Both the position numbers and the translations under genes were made by a program. A model generated the notes under the pieces. That model saw only the letters and a program-made list of their open reading frames with translations, did not search any database and had not been told where the DNA came from. From the NCBI GenBank assembly GCA_900771425.1, contig CAAGNV010000044.1, positions 1 to 9,203 on the forward strand: DNA of 9,203 nucleotides. Reading direction: 5' to 3'. This DNA is from Bacteroidaceae bacterium. GTDB lineage: Bacteria > Bacteroidota > Bacteroidia > Bacteroidales > Bacteroidaceae. Shown in pieces: positions 1 through 5,889 of the stretch. Position 1 is the first letter of the stretch. Every line of letters starts with the position of its first letter.

Positions 1-16
1 GTTTTTATTTGCAGCA

Positions 17-47
17 CAAAGATAGGTGAAAAATCTGACATGGCAAA
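17..47 (-). promoter_or_regulatory. Bacteroidetes-type promoter firing leftward out of the window
   Basis: Read on the minus strand, this has TTTG (44-47), a spacer of exactly 19 bp, then TATCTTTG (17-24), matching the Bacteroidetes -33 TTTG / -7 TAnnTTTG consensus. Transcription should start near base 10-13 and run off the left edge, so the controlled gene is not visible. The -33 box overlaps the T-run that follows the hairpin at 49-75, so initiation here and termination of incoming transcription may be coupled. Known: the consensus. Inferred: activity. Confidence 0.7.
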
Positions 48-48
48 A

Positions 49-75
49 TCCTGAGCAACTTTTTGTTGCTCAGGA
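49..75 (-). terminator. Perfect 11-bp hairpin, possible backup terminator or operator
   Basis: TCCTGAGCAAC (49-59) and GTTGCTCAGGA (65-75) are perfectly complementary around a 5-nt loop (60-64). Read leftward the hairpin is followed by ATTTTG, a short T-run, so it could stop transcripts coming from the ncRNA. The T-run is short, and the hairpin abuts the -33 box of the promoter at 17-47, so a protein-binding operator is an equally fair reading. On the plus strand there is no T-tract after it. Confidence 0.5.
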
Positions 76-124
76 ACTTATAAATAAAGTTAAATCAAAG
101 TGCTGCGGAATTAAGGTAAGGCAC

Positions 125-430
125 AAAAAAAGAAGCGTGGAGAGTCTGTACTGTTACTCGTCCCGCTATCTGAGGCCTTCGCATTGCCCAATCCAACTTG
201 AACGAGCAACGCAGAAGCCCACGTTAAATATGCAATACACCACACCCATATAATATATAAAGGTGTAGTGGTGACTATGCATATTCACCATAGACATCTA
301 CTGTTGCATTTGTTCCGTAGCTGGATTTGGAAGTTTGCGAAGTTTCTATAAGCCAAGAACAAAGCGTAAGTAAACGCCTTCTCTGATTATGTCTGTCCAC
401 CCCTTGCCCGTTCGGGCTTCTGAATGAACG
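125..430 (-). ncRNA. Candidate structured non-coding RNA, about 306 nt, family not identified
   Basis: The predicted transcript starts about 4 nt beyond the TATCTTTG box at 434-441 and ends at a U7 tract (131-125). Visible pairings, in plus coordinates: a GAAC-capped GCCC/GGGC hairpin (406-417); GCGT/ACGC (364-367/374-377); TGGTGA/TCACCA (269-274/285-290); a 13-bp helix with two G-U pairs and one bulge (204-217/177-189, 14-nt loop); GAGU/ACUC (142-145/156-159); and a closing helix CGUGG/CCACG (219-223/136-140) just before the U-tract. The last three make a three-way junction. It lacks the tmRNA, RNase P and SRP RNA signatures I know. Conserved Bacteroidales RNAs delimited by such promoters and terminators are known (for example the Bacteroidales-1 motif), but I cannot establish membership. 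A 43-codon minus-strand ORF (166-297) lies inside, without a ribosome-binding site; a small Cys- and aromatic-rich peptide is the alternative, less likely reading. Confidence 0.6.
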
Positions 431-433
431 GTG

Positions 434-464
434 CAAAGATAATGAATATTATTGAATAAACAAG
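434..464 (-). promoter_or_regulatory. Promoter of the candidate ncRNA
   Basis: On the minus strand, CTTG (461-464) is followed by a 19-bp spacer and TATCTTTG (434-441). The -7 box is perfect; the -33 box is one base off TTTG. No gene starts immediately downstream, and the next signal in that direction is the folded region with a U-tract, which supports a non-coding transcript. Confidence 0.65.
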
Positions 465-643
465 TAAAAGTAAGGGAAAAGTTGCAAGTGAAAGAAGAAT
501 GGCTCGATGTTATGATGGCAAATGGGCACGAGGAATGGAGTGTGGTTTTCCTCCGTTATGATACAATCGTAACAAGCAGGTACATGAGCCATTTCGCATG
601 GATGTGTCAGCCCTACGATATGGTTTCTGCAGGCGTGGTACGG

Positions 644-727
644 CATAAAACGATGGTATCATGGCATGAAATGATGGTATTGCAACATGAAATGATGGTT
701 TCATGCCATGATACGACTGGTTTTATT
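644..727. repeat. 21-bp tandem array with a 16-bp perfect inverted repeat
   Basis: Four degenerate units begin at 644, 665, 686 and 707, each opening with a variant of CATGAAATGATGGT; the second and third share that 14-mer exactly. Overlaid on the array is a perfect inverted repeat, GTATCATGGCATGAAA (656-671) with its complement at 699-714, separated by 27 bp. The 21-bp period equals two helical turns. It lies in gene-free DNA with no coding signal. Its role is unknown; a protein-binding array or a mobile palindromic repeat are possibilities. Confidence 0.75.
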
Positions 728-904
728 CAGTTCGTGCTTTTTCCTGAAATCGTTTGACAATTTTTTTGAGTGGATAAACTAAATAATATGTTTTTTTGAT
801 ATGTCATACTGAACGACTCGGCAGGATTCGTGTGGCTTATGACTTTGCTACATGCGATTGACTTTGTCGGAACGTATGGATGTTTAGGTCCAAAGCAGTG
901 TCCC

Positions 905-990
905 TTCGGCTCCGAAGTTCCATATGTTCGGACGTGAAAACCCACTCCTTCGGACGTGAAAACCCACTGCTTCCCGGGAATATCATCATT
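905..990. repeat. 22-bp tandem array ending in a TTCCCGGGAA palindrome
   Basis: Units start at 905, 927, 949 and 971. The second and third share an identical 20-mer that begins TTCGGACGTG; the first shares only its TTCGG start and carries a CTTCGG/CCGAAG hairpin; the fourth starts with the palindrome TTCCCGGGAA (971-980). A 12-of-14 inverted repeat (867-880 with 919-932) brackets the first unit. The sequence is unrelated to the 21-bp array upstream, but length and period are similar. Confidence 0.7.
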
Positions 991-1021
991 CATCTTTCCA
1001 TATTCATATGTCATGGCTGGA

Positions 1022-1066
1022 ATAAAACAACAGGCAGCCACGCTTTTCTGAGTGTGTGACTGCCTG
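1022..1066 (-). terminator. Rho-independent terminator of the lipoprotein gene
   Basis: On the minus strand the 7-bp stem CAGGCAG/CTGCCTG (1031-1037/1060-1066), extendable inward by CAC/GTG across a bulge, is followed by TTGTTTTATT (1030-1021). It lies about 25 nt past the stop codon of the gene ending at 1091, so it should close that transcription unit. Confidence 0.75.
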
Positions 1067-1090
1067 AATGTGGTATGTCGATATGTCGGC

Positions 1091-1765
1091 TTACTTGTTG
1101 TATGTGCCGTCCATATATCGGTTGCCTACCTTGCGGTTGATTGGCTTTTCGGGTGCTGCTACGCTTGTGCTGTCGCCGTCGGCTTCGCTACGTGTCTTTG
1201 AGTAGTAAGGACCGTAAGGACTGTAAGGATAGCTTGGGTAGTAGTCGTTGTAGTAACTCCAGTTCCATGAAGGGTCAACATAGTCGTAGTAGTAACCGTA
1301 GTCGTTGTAGTACTCCCAGTCGTAGTAGCCTGCTATCTTGTAGAGTGTGAACGGCGTGTTGTTTATGCCTATCAGTCCCTTGAAGCGGCGGTCGTTCAAA
1401 CTGTAGTTGCTGATGACTGCCGACAGCTCAGGGTCGTAAGGGTATGAGATGTAGATGCGGCCGTTGATTACTTCCCAGTCGAAGTAGAAGTACATGCGCT
1501 TTACTGGCGAATAGGTATAGTAATCGACTTGCTTGCCGTAACCGTGGGTTGCATAGTCGTAGTCGGGATAGAACACGATGTCGGTGTAGTCGGCATCGAA
1601 ATATACTGTCTGGCCGGTATATGGATTTGTCTCGGAATAGTACATGCCCATGTCGCCTGTCCACTGTCCCGACAGAACTCTTGCCTCGTAGTAATCGTTG
1701 TCTCCGTCGCATGATGCCAGTACGAGAGGCAATGCCAATGCTAAAAGTGTAAATAATCTTTTCAT
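1091..1765 (-). CDS. Tyrosine-rich surface lipoprotein, function unknown
   Basis: A 224-residue protein with a type II signal peptide: basic MKR start, hydrophobic stretch 4-17, lipobox LASC with Cys19. Residues right after the cysteine are acidic (DGDND), as in Bacteroidetes lipoproteins exported to the cell surface, so an outer-membrane, outward-facing location is likely. Residues about 30-140 alternate polar and aromatic residues and look like a small beta-rich domain. Residues about 146-190 are dominated by Tyr with Asp, Pro, Ser and Trp; about 40 of 224 residues (18%) are Tyr. The C-terminus is polar. The start is fixed by the signal peptide and by a clear AAAGGAG site 8 nt upstream (1774-1780), unusual in this window. 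It has its own -7 box and a terminator, so it is probably expressed separately from the thioredoxin-fold gene 115 bp upstream. I do not recognise a characterised family; a role in surface adhesion or envelope maintenance would be a guess. Confidence 0.85.
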   Translation of the reverse strand: MKRLFTLLALALPLVLASCDGDNDYYEARVLSGQWTGDMGMYYSETNPYTGQTVYFDADYTDIVFYPDYDYATHGYGKQVDYYTYSPVKRMYFYFDWEVINGRIYISYPYDPELSAVISNYSLNDRRFKGLIGINNTPFTLYKIAGYYDWEYYNDYGYYYDYVDPSWNWSYYNDYYPSYPYSPYGPYYSKTRSEADGDSTSVAAPEKPINRKVGNRYMDGTYNK

Positions 1766-1773
1766 AACTCTGT

Positions 1774-1781
1774 CTCCTTTC
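1774..1781 (-). promoter_or_regulatory. Strong Shine-Dalgarno site of the lipoprotein gene
   Basis: GAAAGGAG on the minus strand sits 8 nt before the ATG at 1765. It is the only strong purine-rich site before a gene in this window; the other four genes have A-rich leaders without one. It supports the chosen start. Confidence 0.7.
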
Positions 1782-1817
1782 TTTTGCTTTTTGTGATTAT
1801 TATTTCTTTTGACGTTG

Positions 1818-1825
1818 CAAAGGTA
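1818..1825 (-). promoter_or_regulatory. -7 promoter element of the lipoprotein gene
   Basis: TACCTTTG on the minus strand matches TAnnTTTG and lies 52 bp before the start codon. No good TTTG sits at the expected -33 distance. The same 13-mer, TACCTTTGCAACG, recurs at the GH35 promoter (5638-5650), which suggests a shared promoter type. Confidence 0.55.
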
Positions 1826-1855
1826 GGGAATAATTGTGAATTATGCGATACTAAA

Positions 1856-1875
1856 TTCCTATTATGTGATAGGAA
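1856..1875 (-). terminator. Weak hairpin after the thioredoxin-fold gene
   Basis: TTCCTAT/ATAGGAA (1856-1862/1869-1875) with a 6-nt loop starts 5 nt after the stop codon at 1881. On the minus strand it is followed by TTTAG rather than a long T-run, so termination would be partial at best. It could equally be a stabilising 3' end. Confidence 0.35.
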
Positions 1876-1880
1876 AAGCC

Positions 1881-3095
1881 CTATTTCATATCTGCAAATG
1901 TCGCTTCGATGTATTCCTTGATGTCTGCCGAGATGTTGGCAGTCTTTGCTTCCTCGATGAGTTTCTGCATCTTGTCCTTGCTGTCGTTGATGCCGTAGGC
2001 TACGGCACGATAGAGGTATGCCTCGTCCATGCTCTCCTGATCGGTCTTGCCCGATCGCGCCAGTTCTTCTGTCCAGTCGTTGAGTTTCGGCATCCTGAAG
2101 TCTGCGAGCGATTCGTACCTGCCCTTCATGCTGGCAAGGTAGATGACGAAACGATAGACGGTATTGTCGATGCCGTGGCGCTTGACGTATGCGGTCAGCA
2201 GGTTCTTGCCGGTTTCTGCCTCGCCGTTGTAAACCTTGTGCATGATGAAGGCAGCCTCGAATGCTTTGTCGTGGAAGTCAAGTCCGTATTGCTTCCATTC
2301 GGTTGCCCAAGCCTTGAACTTCTCTTCGGTCTTCATCTCCTTTACGGCAGTCTGCTCTATGTACATCTGCATCTGTTTCTGCCATTGTTCGGCATTTGCA
2401 GCCTTGGCGTACTGCGACCACTTCGATGCTATGTAGGTGTATGTGCCTGTGTGCCAACTGCTGTTGCTTTGAATAAGCGCCTGCAACTCGGTACTGACCT
2501 GCTGCTGGGGCGTGAGGGTCTTGTACCATTTCAGCAGCTTGTCCTGGTCTTTGCTTATCTTGGTGAAGTATGCGAGTCCTGACGTAAGCGAATGGTCGCC
2601 GCCATCCCATTTTGCCTGTATCTTGGTGAGGTTGTTCGTGGGGTCGAGTGCCTTCTTGGCTTCGGCAATGAGACGTTCGGCCGACATGTATCCGAGTGTG
2701 GAATATGCCACGTTGCCGTCGCTGTCAATCCAGAAGAGGGCAGGGATGGCCTGTACCTTCCATTTCTTCTCCAGTTCTGCGGCATGTGCCTTGGCTGCGG
2801 GGTCGGACGGGTCGGTCTGCAGCTTGTAGCATACGAAGTTGGCGTTGAAGAAGTCGCCTACTGCCTTTTGTGGGAATATCTCCTTGCCCAGTCGTACGCA
2901 AGGACCGCACCATGTGGCCCACACGTCGACAAAGAGCATCTTGCCTTGACGCTTGGCTTCGGCAAGTGCCTCCTCGTATGTGCCGTGGAGGAAGTGTACT
3001 CCCTCGTCGTCTTTACTTTGTGTGCTTGCGGTGCTCTGTGCGTTTACGCCTATTGCCAGCATAGATGTTAGCAAAAACAATATAATCTTTTTCAT
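1881..3095 (-). CDS. Secreted thioredoxin-fold protein with WCGPC active site
   Basis: A 404-residue protein. An N-terminal signal peptide (KK, then hydrophobic 4-17) with a likely cut after Ala19 (VNA-Q) puts it in the periplasm or outside. Residues about 33-155 form a thioredoxin-like domain: the strand MLFVDVWAT runs into the redox motif WCGPC (62-66), and the cis-proline loop is AIPALFWID (Pro118). The domain resembles the Bacteroidetes thioredoxin_7 / DUF255-like group. The remaining 250 or so residues are helix-prone, Lys/Gln/Ala-rich and unassigned; they may be a TPR-like helical partner-binding domain. Likely role: thiol-disulfide exchange on exported proteins. The leader has no Shine-Dalgarno site, and the start is set by the signal peptide. 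It lies 64 bp downstream of the GH35 gene with no promoter box between, so co-transcription is likely. A functional link to galactoside use is not evident. Confidence 0.9.
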   Translation of the reverse strand: MKKIILFLLTSMLAIGVNAQSTASTQSKDDEGVHFLHGTYEEALAEAKRQGKMLFVDVWATWCGPCVRLGKEIFPQKAVGDFFNANFVCYKLQTDPSDPAAKAHAAELEKKWKVQAIPALFWIDSDGNVAYSTLGYMSAERLIAEAKKALDPTNNLTKIQAKWDGGDHSLTSGLAYFTKISKDQDKLLKWYKTLTPQQQVSTELQALIQSNSSWHTGTYTYIASKWSQYAKAANAEQWQKQMQMYIEQTAVKEMKTEEKFKAWATEWKQYGLDFHDKAFEAAFIMHKVYNGEAETGKNLLTAYVKRHGIDNTVYRFVIYLASMKGRYESLADFRMPKLNDWTEELARSGKTDQESMDEAYLYRAVAYGINDSKDKMQKLIEEAKTANISADIKEYIEATFADMK

Positions 3096-3111
3096 GTGCT
3101 TTGTTTTTAGG

Positions 3112-3156
3112 GGATGGGAATGATGGGACTAATGGGACTGATGGGTCTGGGGGAGG
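3112..3156 (-). repeat. 9-bp phased repeat between the GH35 and thioredoxin-fold genes
   Basis: Five consecutive 9-mers follow a TGATGGGAC pattern on the plus strand: GGATGGGAA, TGATGGGAC, TAATGGGAC, TGATGGGTC, then a degenerate TGGGGGAGG. On the transcribed strand this reads as repeated AGTCCCATT-like units ending 16 nt before the ATG of the thioredoxin-fold gene. A related 9-bp-phased block lies at 7553-7606. Function unknown. Confidence 0.7.
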
Positions 3157-3159
3157 CTT

Positions 3160-5613
3160 CTAATAATTAAAGTCTTTTTCTTTTGCGTAAATCCTGAATG
3201 AACCTACGGCTCCTGGTACGTTTGACTCCATGCGTGGTAGGTATTCAAATTCGGTCAATGTCTGCACTTTGCCGAGGTCGATGACGACGAAGTGAGGGAA
3301 GCGAACCCCCTTCTGCGTTGCCCAGTAGGTTGACTCCTGCAGGTCGTACATCTTGTCGGCTGAGTGGTTGCCCGACTGGATGTCTTCGCTGTCGGCATAG
3401 CGTACCTTCCATGGCTCGCGGCTGAGTCGCTCGCCGTTCTCGTCCTTGAAATATATCTCGGCTATGCAAGCCAATTCGTCGTTGCTGTTTCCGATGGCTT
3501 CGATACAGACGAAACGTCCGCGGACAGGCTTGTCGAACTTAGCCGACTTCCACCCGTTGGTCTTTGGGAAGGTGATGACGGCAGCCGCCTTCTCGCCGTT
3601 GAGATTGAGCGTCTCGCCCGGCTTGCGGTGGATTGGTGGCTCTTCGTCGAGCAACTTGTCGATGATAGGGCGTGACAGTCCTGCCATCTTCTGTTCCTTC
3701 GGACCGAGTATGTCGAGGACTATGATTTCGTTCTTGCCCTTCTTCAGCCAGCAACCTGGGCAGTAGAGGGTCTGCTGCGGACCGATGTTCCAGAAGCGTC
3801 CGAGTGCATGCCCGTTGACATACACCATGCCCTTGCCCCATGTACTCATGTCGAAGAATGTATCGCCCACCTTATTTATATTCACGTACGCGCGATAGTA
3901 TCCGCGTCCGAAGATGAGGTCTTCGCTTTCACTGCAGTAGCGCATGTTGCGGCCGAGACGTATGGCATTGATTTCGCTGAGTATCTTCTGCTTGTCGGTC
4001 TCCCTCGAGAGTGCTTCCACCGCGTTGTCGTAGCTTTCGGTGATAGGGATGTTCCACCATAGTTTCGGGGTCCATGCTATTTCAGTGTTGTCAAATCCTT
4101 CTAATGGCGCACCTCCTTGTGATGCTGTGATATAAGGATTGGCAACTATGCCTTTGTAGTCCTTAATAGCACGGCCGAAATTGATACGTCCCATTGCTTC
4201 GACGAGAATCTGTAGTTCCTGACCTTTCTTGATAGGTGGCAGCATTAACTCCTTGTCACCCATGCGGCGGTCGAGAGTTCCGATCTTTGCTCCGTCAATG
4301 AATACTTGTGCATAGTCGTGGGCATCGAGGTGGAGGACACTCTGAACTGGAATCTCAGGCAGACGGGTGGAATAGAGCATTGACCCCCAGCCAAAGCCAA
4401 CTTCTTCGAATGTCTTTGGTGCGCACACAATTTCTTCTTTGTGCAGCATTCCGTCCTTTTGCATGTAGATATCATAGTCGAATCCATTATATATAGGTGC
4501 AAACTCCGTGAGCTCAAACTCCGGTATTGAGATAATCGGCTTGGCTGCCGGTGGGGTAGGGAGTTTCTTGTCGGAGAAGCCTTGCAGCATGGTGCGGAGT
4601 TCCCAGAACTTGTCGGTTGTCTGACCATATTCGTTGATAGGGGCATCGTAGTCGTAACTGGTCACGTCGGGAGCAAATCCAGGTGAGTTGGCACCTGCCC
4701 AATGTCCGAAACTTGTGCCTCCGTGGGTCATGTAGAGCGAGAAGGATATGTTCTTCTCAAGCATTTCACGCAGTCCGCTTACCATGTCTTTTGCCGAGCG
4801 TGTTTCGTGCTTGCCGCCCCACTTGTCGAACCATCCGCTCCAGAACTCGCTGCACATCAGCGGAGAGTCGGGGCGCAGTTGCTTGAGTCGGCGGAACTGG
4901 TCGTCGATGTTGGCACCCGTACCGAAGTTCATGGTCCATATCATGTCGTCGAGCCCGTTCTTCTCGAAGTTGCTGTTCCAGTCACATTGGAAGAGTGCAA
5001 CCTCCTTGCCGAAGTTCTTGCGTACGATGTCGCGTATGGCACTCACGTAAGGCTTGTCCTCGCCGTAACTGCCGTATTCGTTCTCTACCTGAACCATGAT
5101 TATAGGACCGCCGTTCTGTATGGTAAGCGGAGCCAGTTGTTCGGCAACCTTCTCTTCAAACAGCGCAACTCGTTCCATGAAGTATGGGTCTTGTTCACGC
5201 AGACGTATGTCTTTCTTCTTCAGTAACCACCAAGGCAGTCCGCCCATCTCCCATTCGGCGCAGACGTAAGGACCAGGGCGCACGATGACGTACATGCCGT
5301 TCTTCTGTGCCACGCGGCAGAACTCCGCGATGTCGTTGTTGTCGGTAAAGTCGAACTTACCTTCCTCCTGTTCGTGAATGTTCCAGAATATGTAGATGCA
5401 CACGGTGTTCATGCCGAGTGCCTTGCACATCTGTATGCGATGCTCCCAATAAGGGCGTGGAATACGTGGGTAATGGATTTCGGCAGCCTTCACTACGAAT
5501 GGCTTGCCGTTAAGCAGGAATGTTCCCTTGCCTGCCTCGAATGTTCCCTTCTGTGCCATGGCTACCGTGCACGACATCATGACGAGGACGAGTAATAAGA
5601 GTAATTTCTTCAT
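3160..5613 (-). CDS. GH35 beta-galactosidase with C-terminal discoidin-like domain
   Basis: An 817-residue exported glycoside hydrolase of family 35, which cleaves terminal beta-galactosides with retention. The signal peptide runs about 1-20, with a likely cut after AMA before Gln21; MMSC is a poor lipobox. The (beta/alpha)8 domain spans about 25-345: substrate-pocket residues in RPGPYVCAEWEMGGLPWWL (112-130), acid/base Glu179 in VQVENEYGSYG, and nucleophile Glu256 in CSEFWSGWFDKWG. Beta-sandwich domains follow (about 370-690), including the GYYRAYVNI and WGKGMVYVNGHALGRFWNIGP blocks common to the family. Residues about 700-817 look like an F5/8 type C carbohydrate-binding domain. Its length suits Bacteroidetes GH35 enzymes. 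The start follows from the signal peptide; the leader is short (about 25 nt), A-rich, with no Shine-Dalgarno site. It heads the minus-strand unit with the thioredoxin-fold gene. No SusC/SusD pair is in view. Base composition dips in the middle third. Confidence 0.95.
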   Translation of the reverse strand: MKKLLLLLVLVMMSCTVAMAQKGTFEAGKGTFLLNGKPFVVKAAEIHYPRIPRPYWEHRIQMCKALGMNTVCIYIFWNIHEQEEGKFDFTDNNDIAEFCRVAQKNGMYVIVRPGPYVCAEWEMGGLPWWLLKKKDIRLREQDPYFMERVALFEEKVAEQLAPLTIQNGGPIIMVQVENEYGSYGEDKPYVSAIRDIVRKNFGKEVALFQCDWNSNFEKNGLDDMIWTMNFGTGANIDDQFRRLKQLRPDSPLMCSEFWSGWFDKWGGKHETRSAKDMVSGLREMLEKNISFSLYMTHGGTSFGHWAGANSPGFAPDVTSYDYDAPINEYGQTTDKFWELRTMLQGFSDKKLPTPPAAKPIISIPEFELTEFAPIYNGFDYDIYMQKDGMLHKEEIVCAPKTFEEVGFGWGSMLYSTRLPEIPVQSVLHLDAHDYAQVFIDGAKIGTLDRRMGDKELMLPPIKKGQELQILVEAMGRINFGRAIKDYKGIVANPYITASQGGAPLEGFDNTEIAWTPKLWWNIPITESYDNAVEALSRETDKQKILSEINAIRLGRNMRYCSESEDLIFGRGYYRAYVNINKVGDTFFDMSTWGKGMVYVNGHALGRFWNIGPQQTLYCPGCWLKKGKNEIIVLDILGPKEQKMAGLSRPIIDKLLDEEPPIHRKPGETLNLNGEKAAAVITFPKTNGWKSAKFDKPVRGRFVCIEAIGNSNDELACIAEIYFKDENGERLSREPWKVRYADSEDIQSGNHSADKMYDLQESTYWATQKGVRFPHFVVIDLGKVQTLTEFEYLPRMESNVPGAVGSFRIYAKEKDFNY

Positions 5614-5642
5614 ATTTAGTTAAGTTATTGGTATTGTCGTTG

Positions 5643-5650
5643 CAAAGGTA
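5643..5650 (-). promoter_or_regulatory. -7 promoter element of the GH35 gene
   Basis: TACCTTTG on the minus strand, 29 bp before the start codon, gives a leader of about 25 nt. The TTTG -33 box is not evident at 5669-5672 (GTTC instead), which suggests dependence on an activator or simply a weak -33. Confidence 0.6.
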
Positions 5651-5661
5651 AGAAAAATAAT

Positions 5662-5693
5662 CGAACTTGAACGCATAATGTAATAAAAGTTCG
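5662..5693. promoter_or_regulatory. Operator-like dyad at the GH35 promoter
   Basis: CGAACTT (5662-5668) and its complement AAGTTCG (5687-5693) form an inverted repeat with an 18-bp spacer over the region where the GH35 -33 box should be. A third CGAACTT lies at 5737-5743. The placement suits a transcription-factor site, but 7-mers recur by chance and no regulator gene is in view. Confidence 0.35.
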
Positions 5694-5761
5694 GATATCG
5701 TGATTCAAATGCTAAGATAACCATTGTCGGATGCCACGAACTTCGTCTGCGACAGAATGGC

Positions 5762-5787
5762 AAATATTATAAAAATCCTATCTTCGG
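5762..5787 (+). repeat. 26-bp direct repeat, left copy
   Basis: The sequence starts AAATATTATAAAAATCC and matches 23 of 26 bases with 6024-6049 in the same orientation, 262 bp apart. The three differences are all C/T transitions. The pair brackets the inverted-repeat/22-bp array, so it may be the boundary of a composite repetitive element. Confidence 0.6.
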
Positions 5788-5889
5788 CATAATGATGTGA
5801 CCGCCTGAAACCCCTTGTTCGGAGCAAAAACAAAGGCAAAAATGTACTTTCGTATGTATCTGATAATCATAGTGGCTATGTGTGGGTAA

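Larger units (their letters stand above)
465..1021. other. Gene-free intergenic stretch holding two periodic repeat arrays
   Basis: No ORF here looks coding. The longest (452-757 plus, TTG start; 727-1041 minus) run straight through the repeat arrays, and their apparent peptide repeats are just the 21- or 22-bp periodicity translated. Bases 465-643 and 728-866 show no promoter, terminator or RNA signature I can support, apart from two runs of seven T at 763-769 and 790-796. The arrays are listed separately. Confidence 0.6.

Noticed and set aside
26..253. 75-codon plus-strand ORF
   Set aside because: Antisense to the 3' half of the candidate ncRNA and overlapping both the outgoing promoter and the hairpin; no start signal.
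452..757. 101-codon plus-strand ORF with HEMMVS-like heptad peptide repeats
   Set aside because: It starts with TTG, lacks a ribosome-binding site, overlaps the ncRNA promoter, and its heptads are the 21-bp DNA array translated; the inverted repeat explains the pattern better.
727..1041. 104-codon minus-strand ORF
   Set aside because: It runs through the 22-bp array and overlaps the lipoprotein terminator; there is no start signal and no recognisable protein feature.
1836..2582. 248-codon plus-strand ORF opposite the thioredoxin-fold gene
   Set aside because: A shadow of a gene with a clear signal peptide and WCGPC motif on the other strand; low-complexity Leu/Val/Cys composition is typical of antisense reading.
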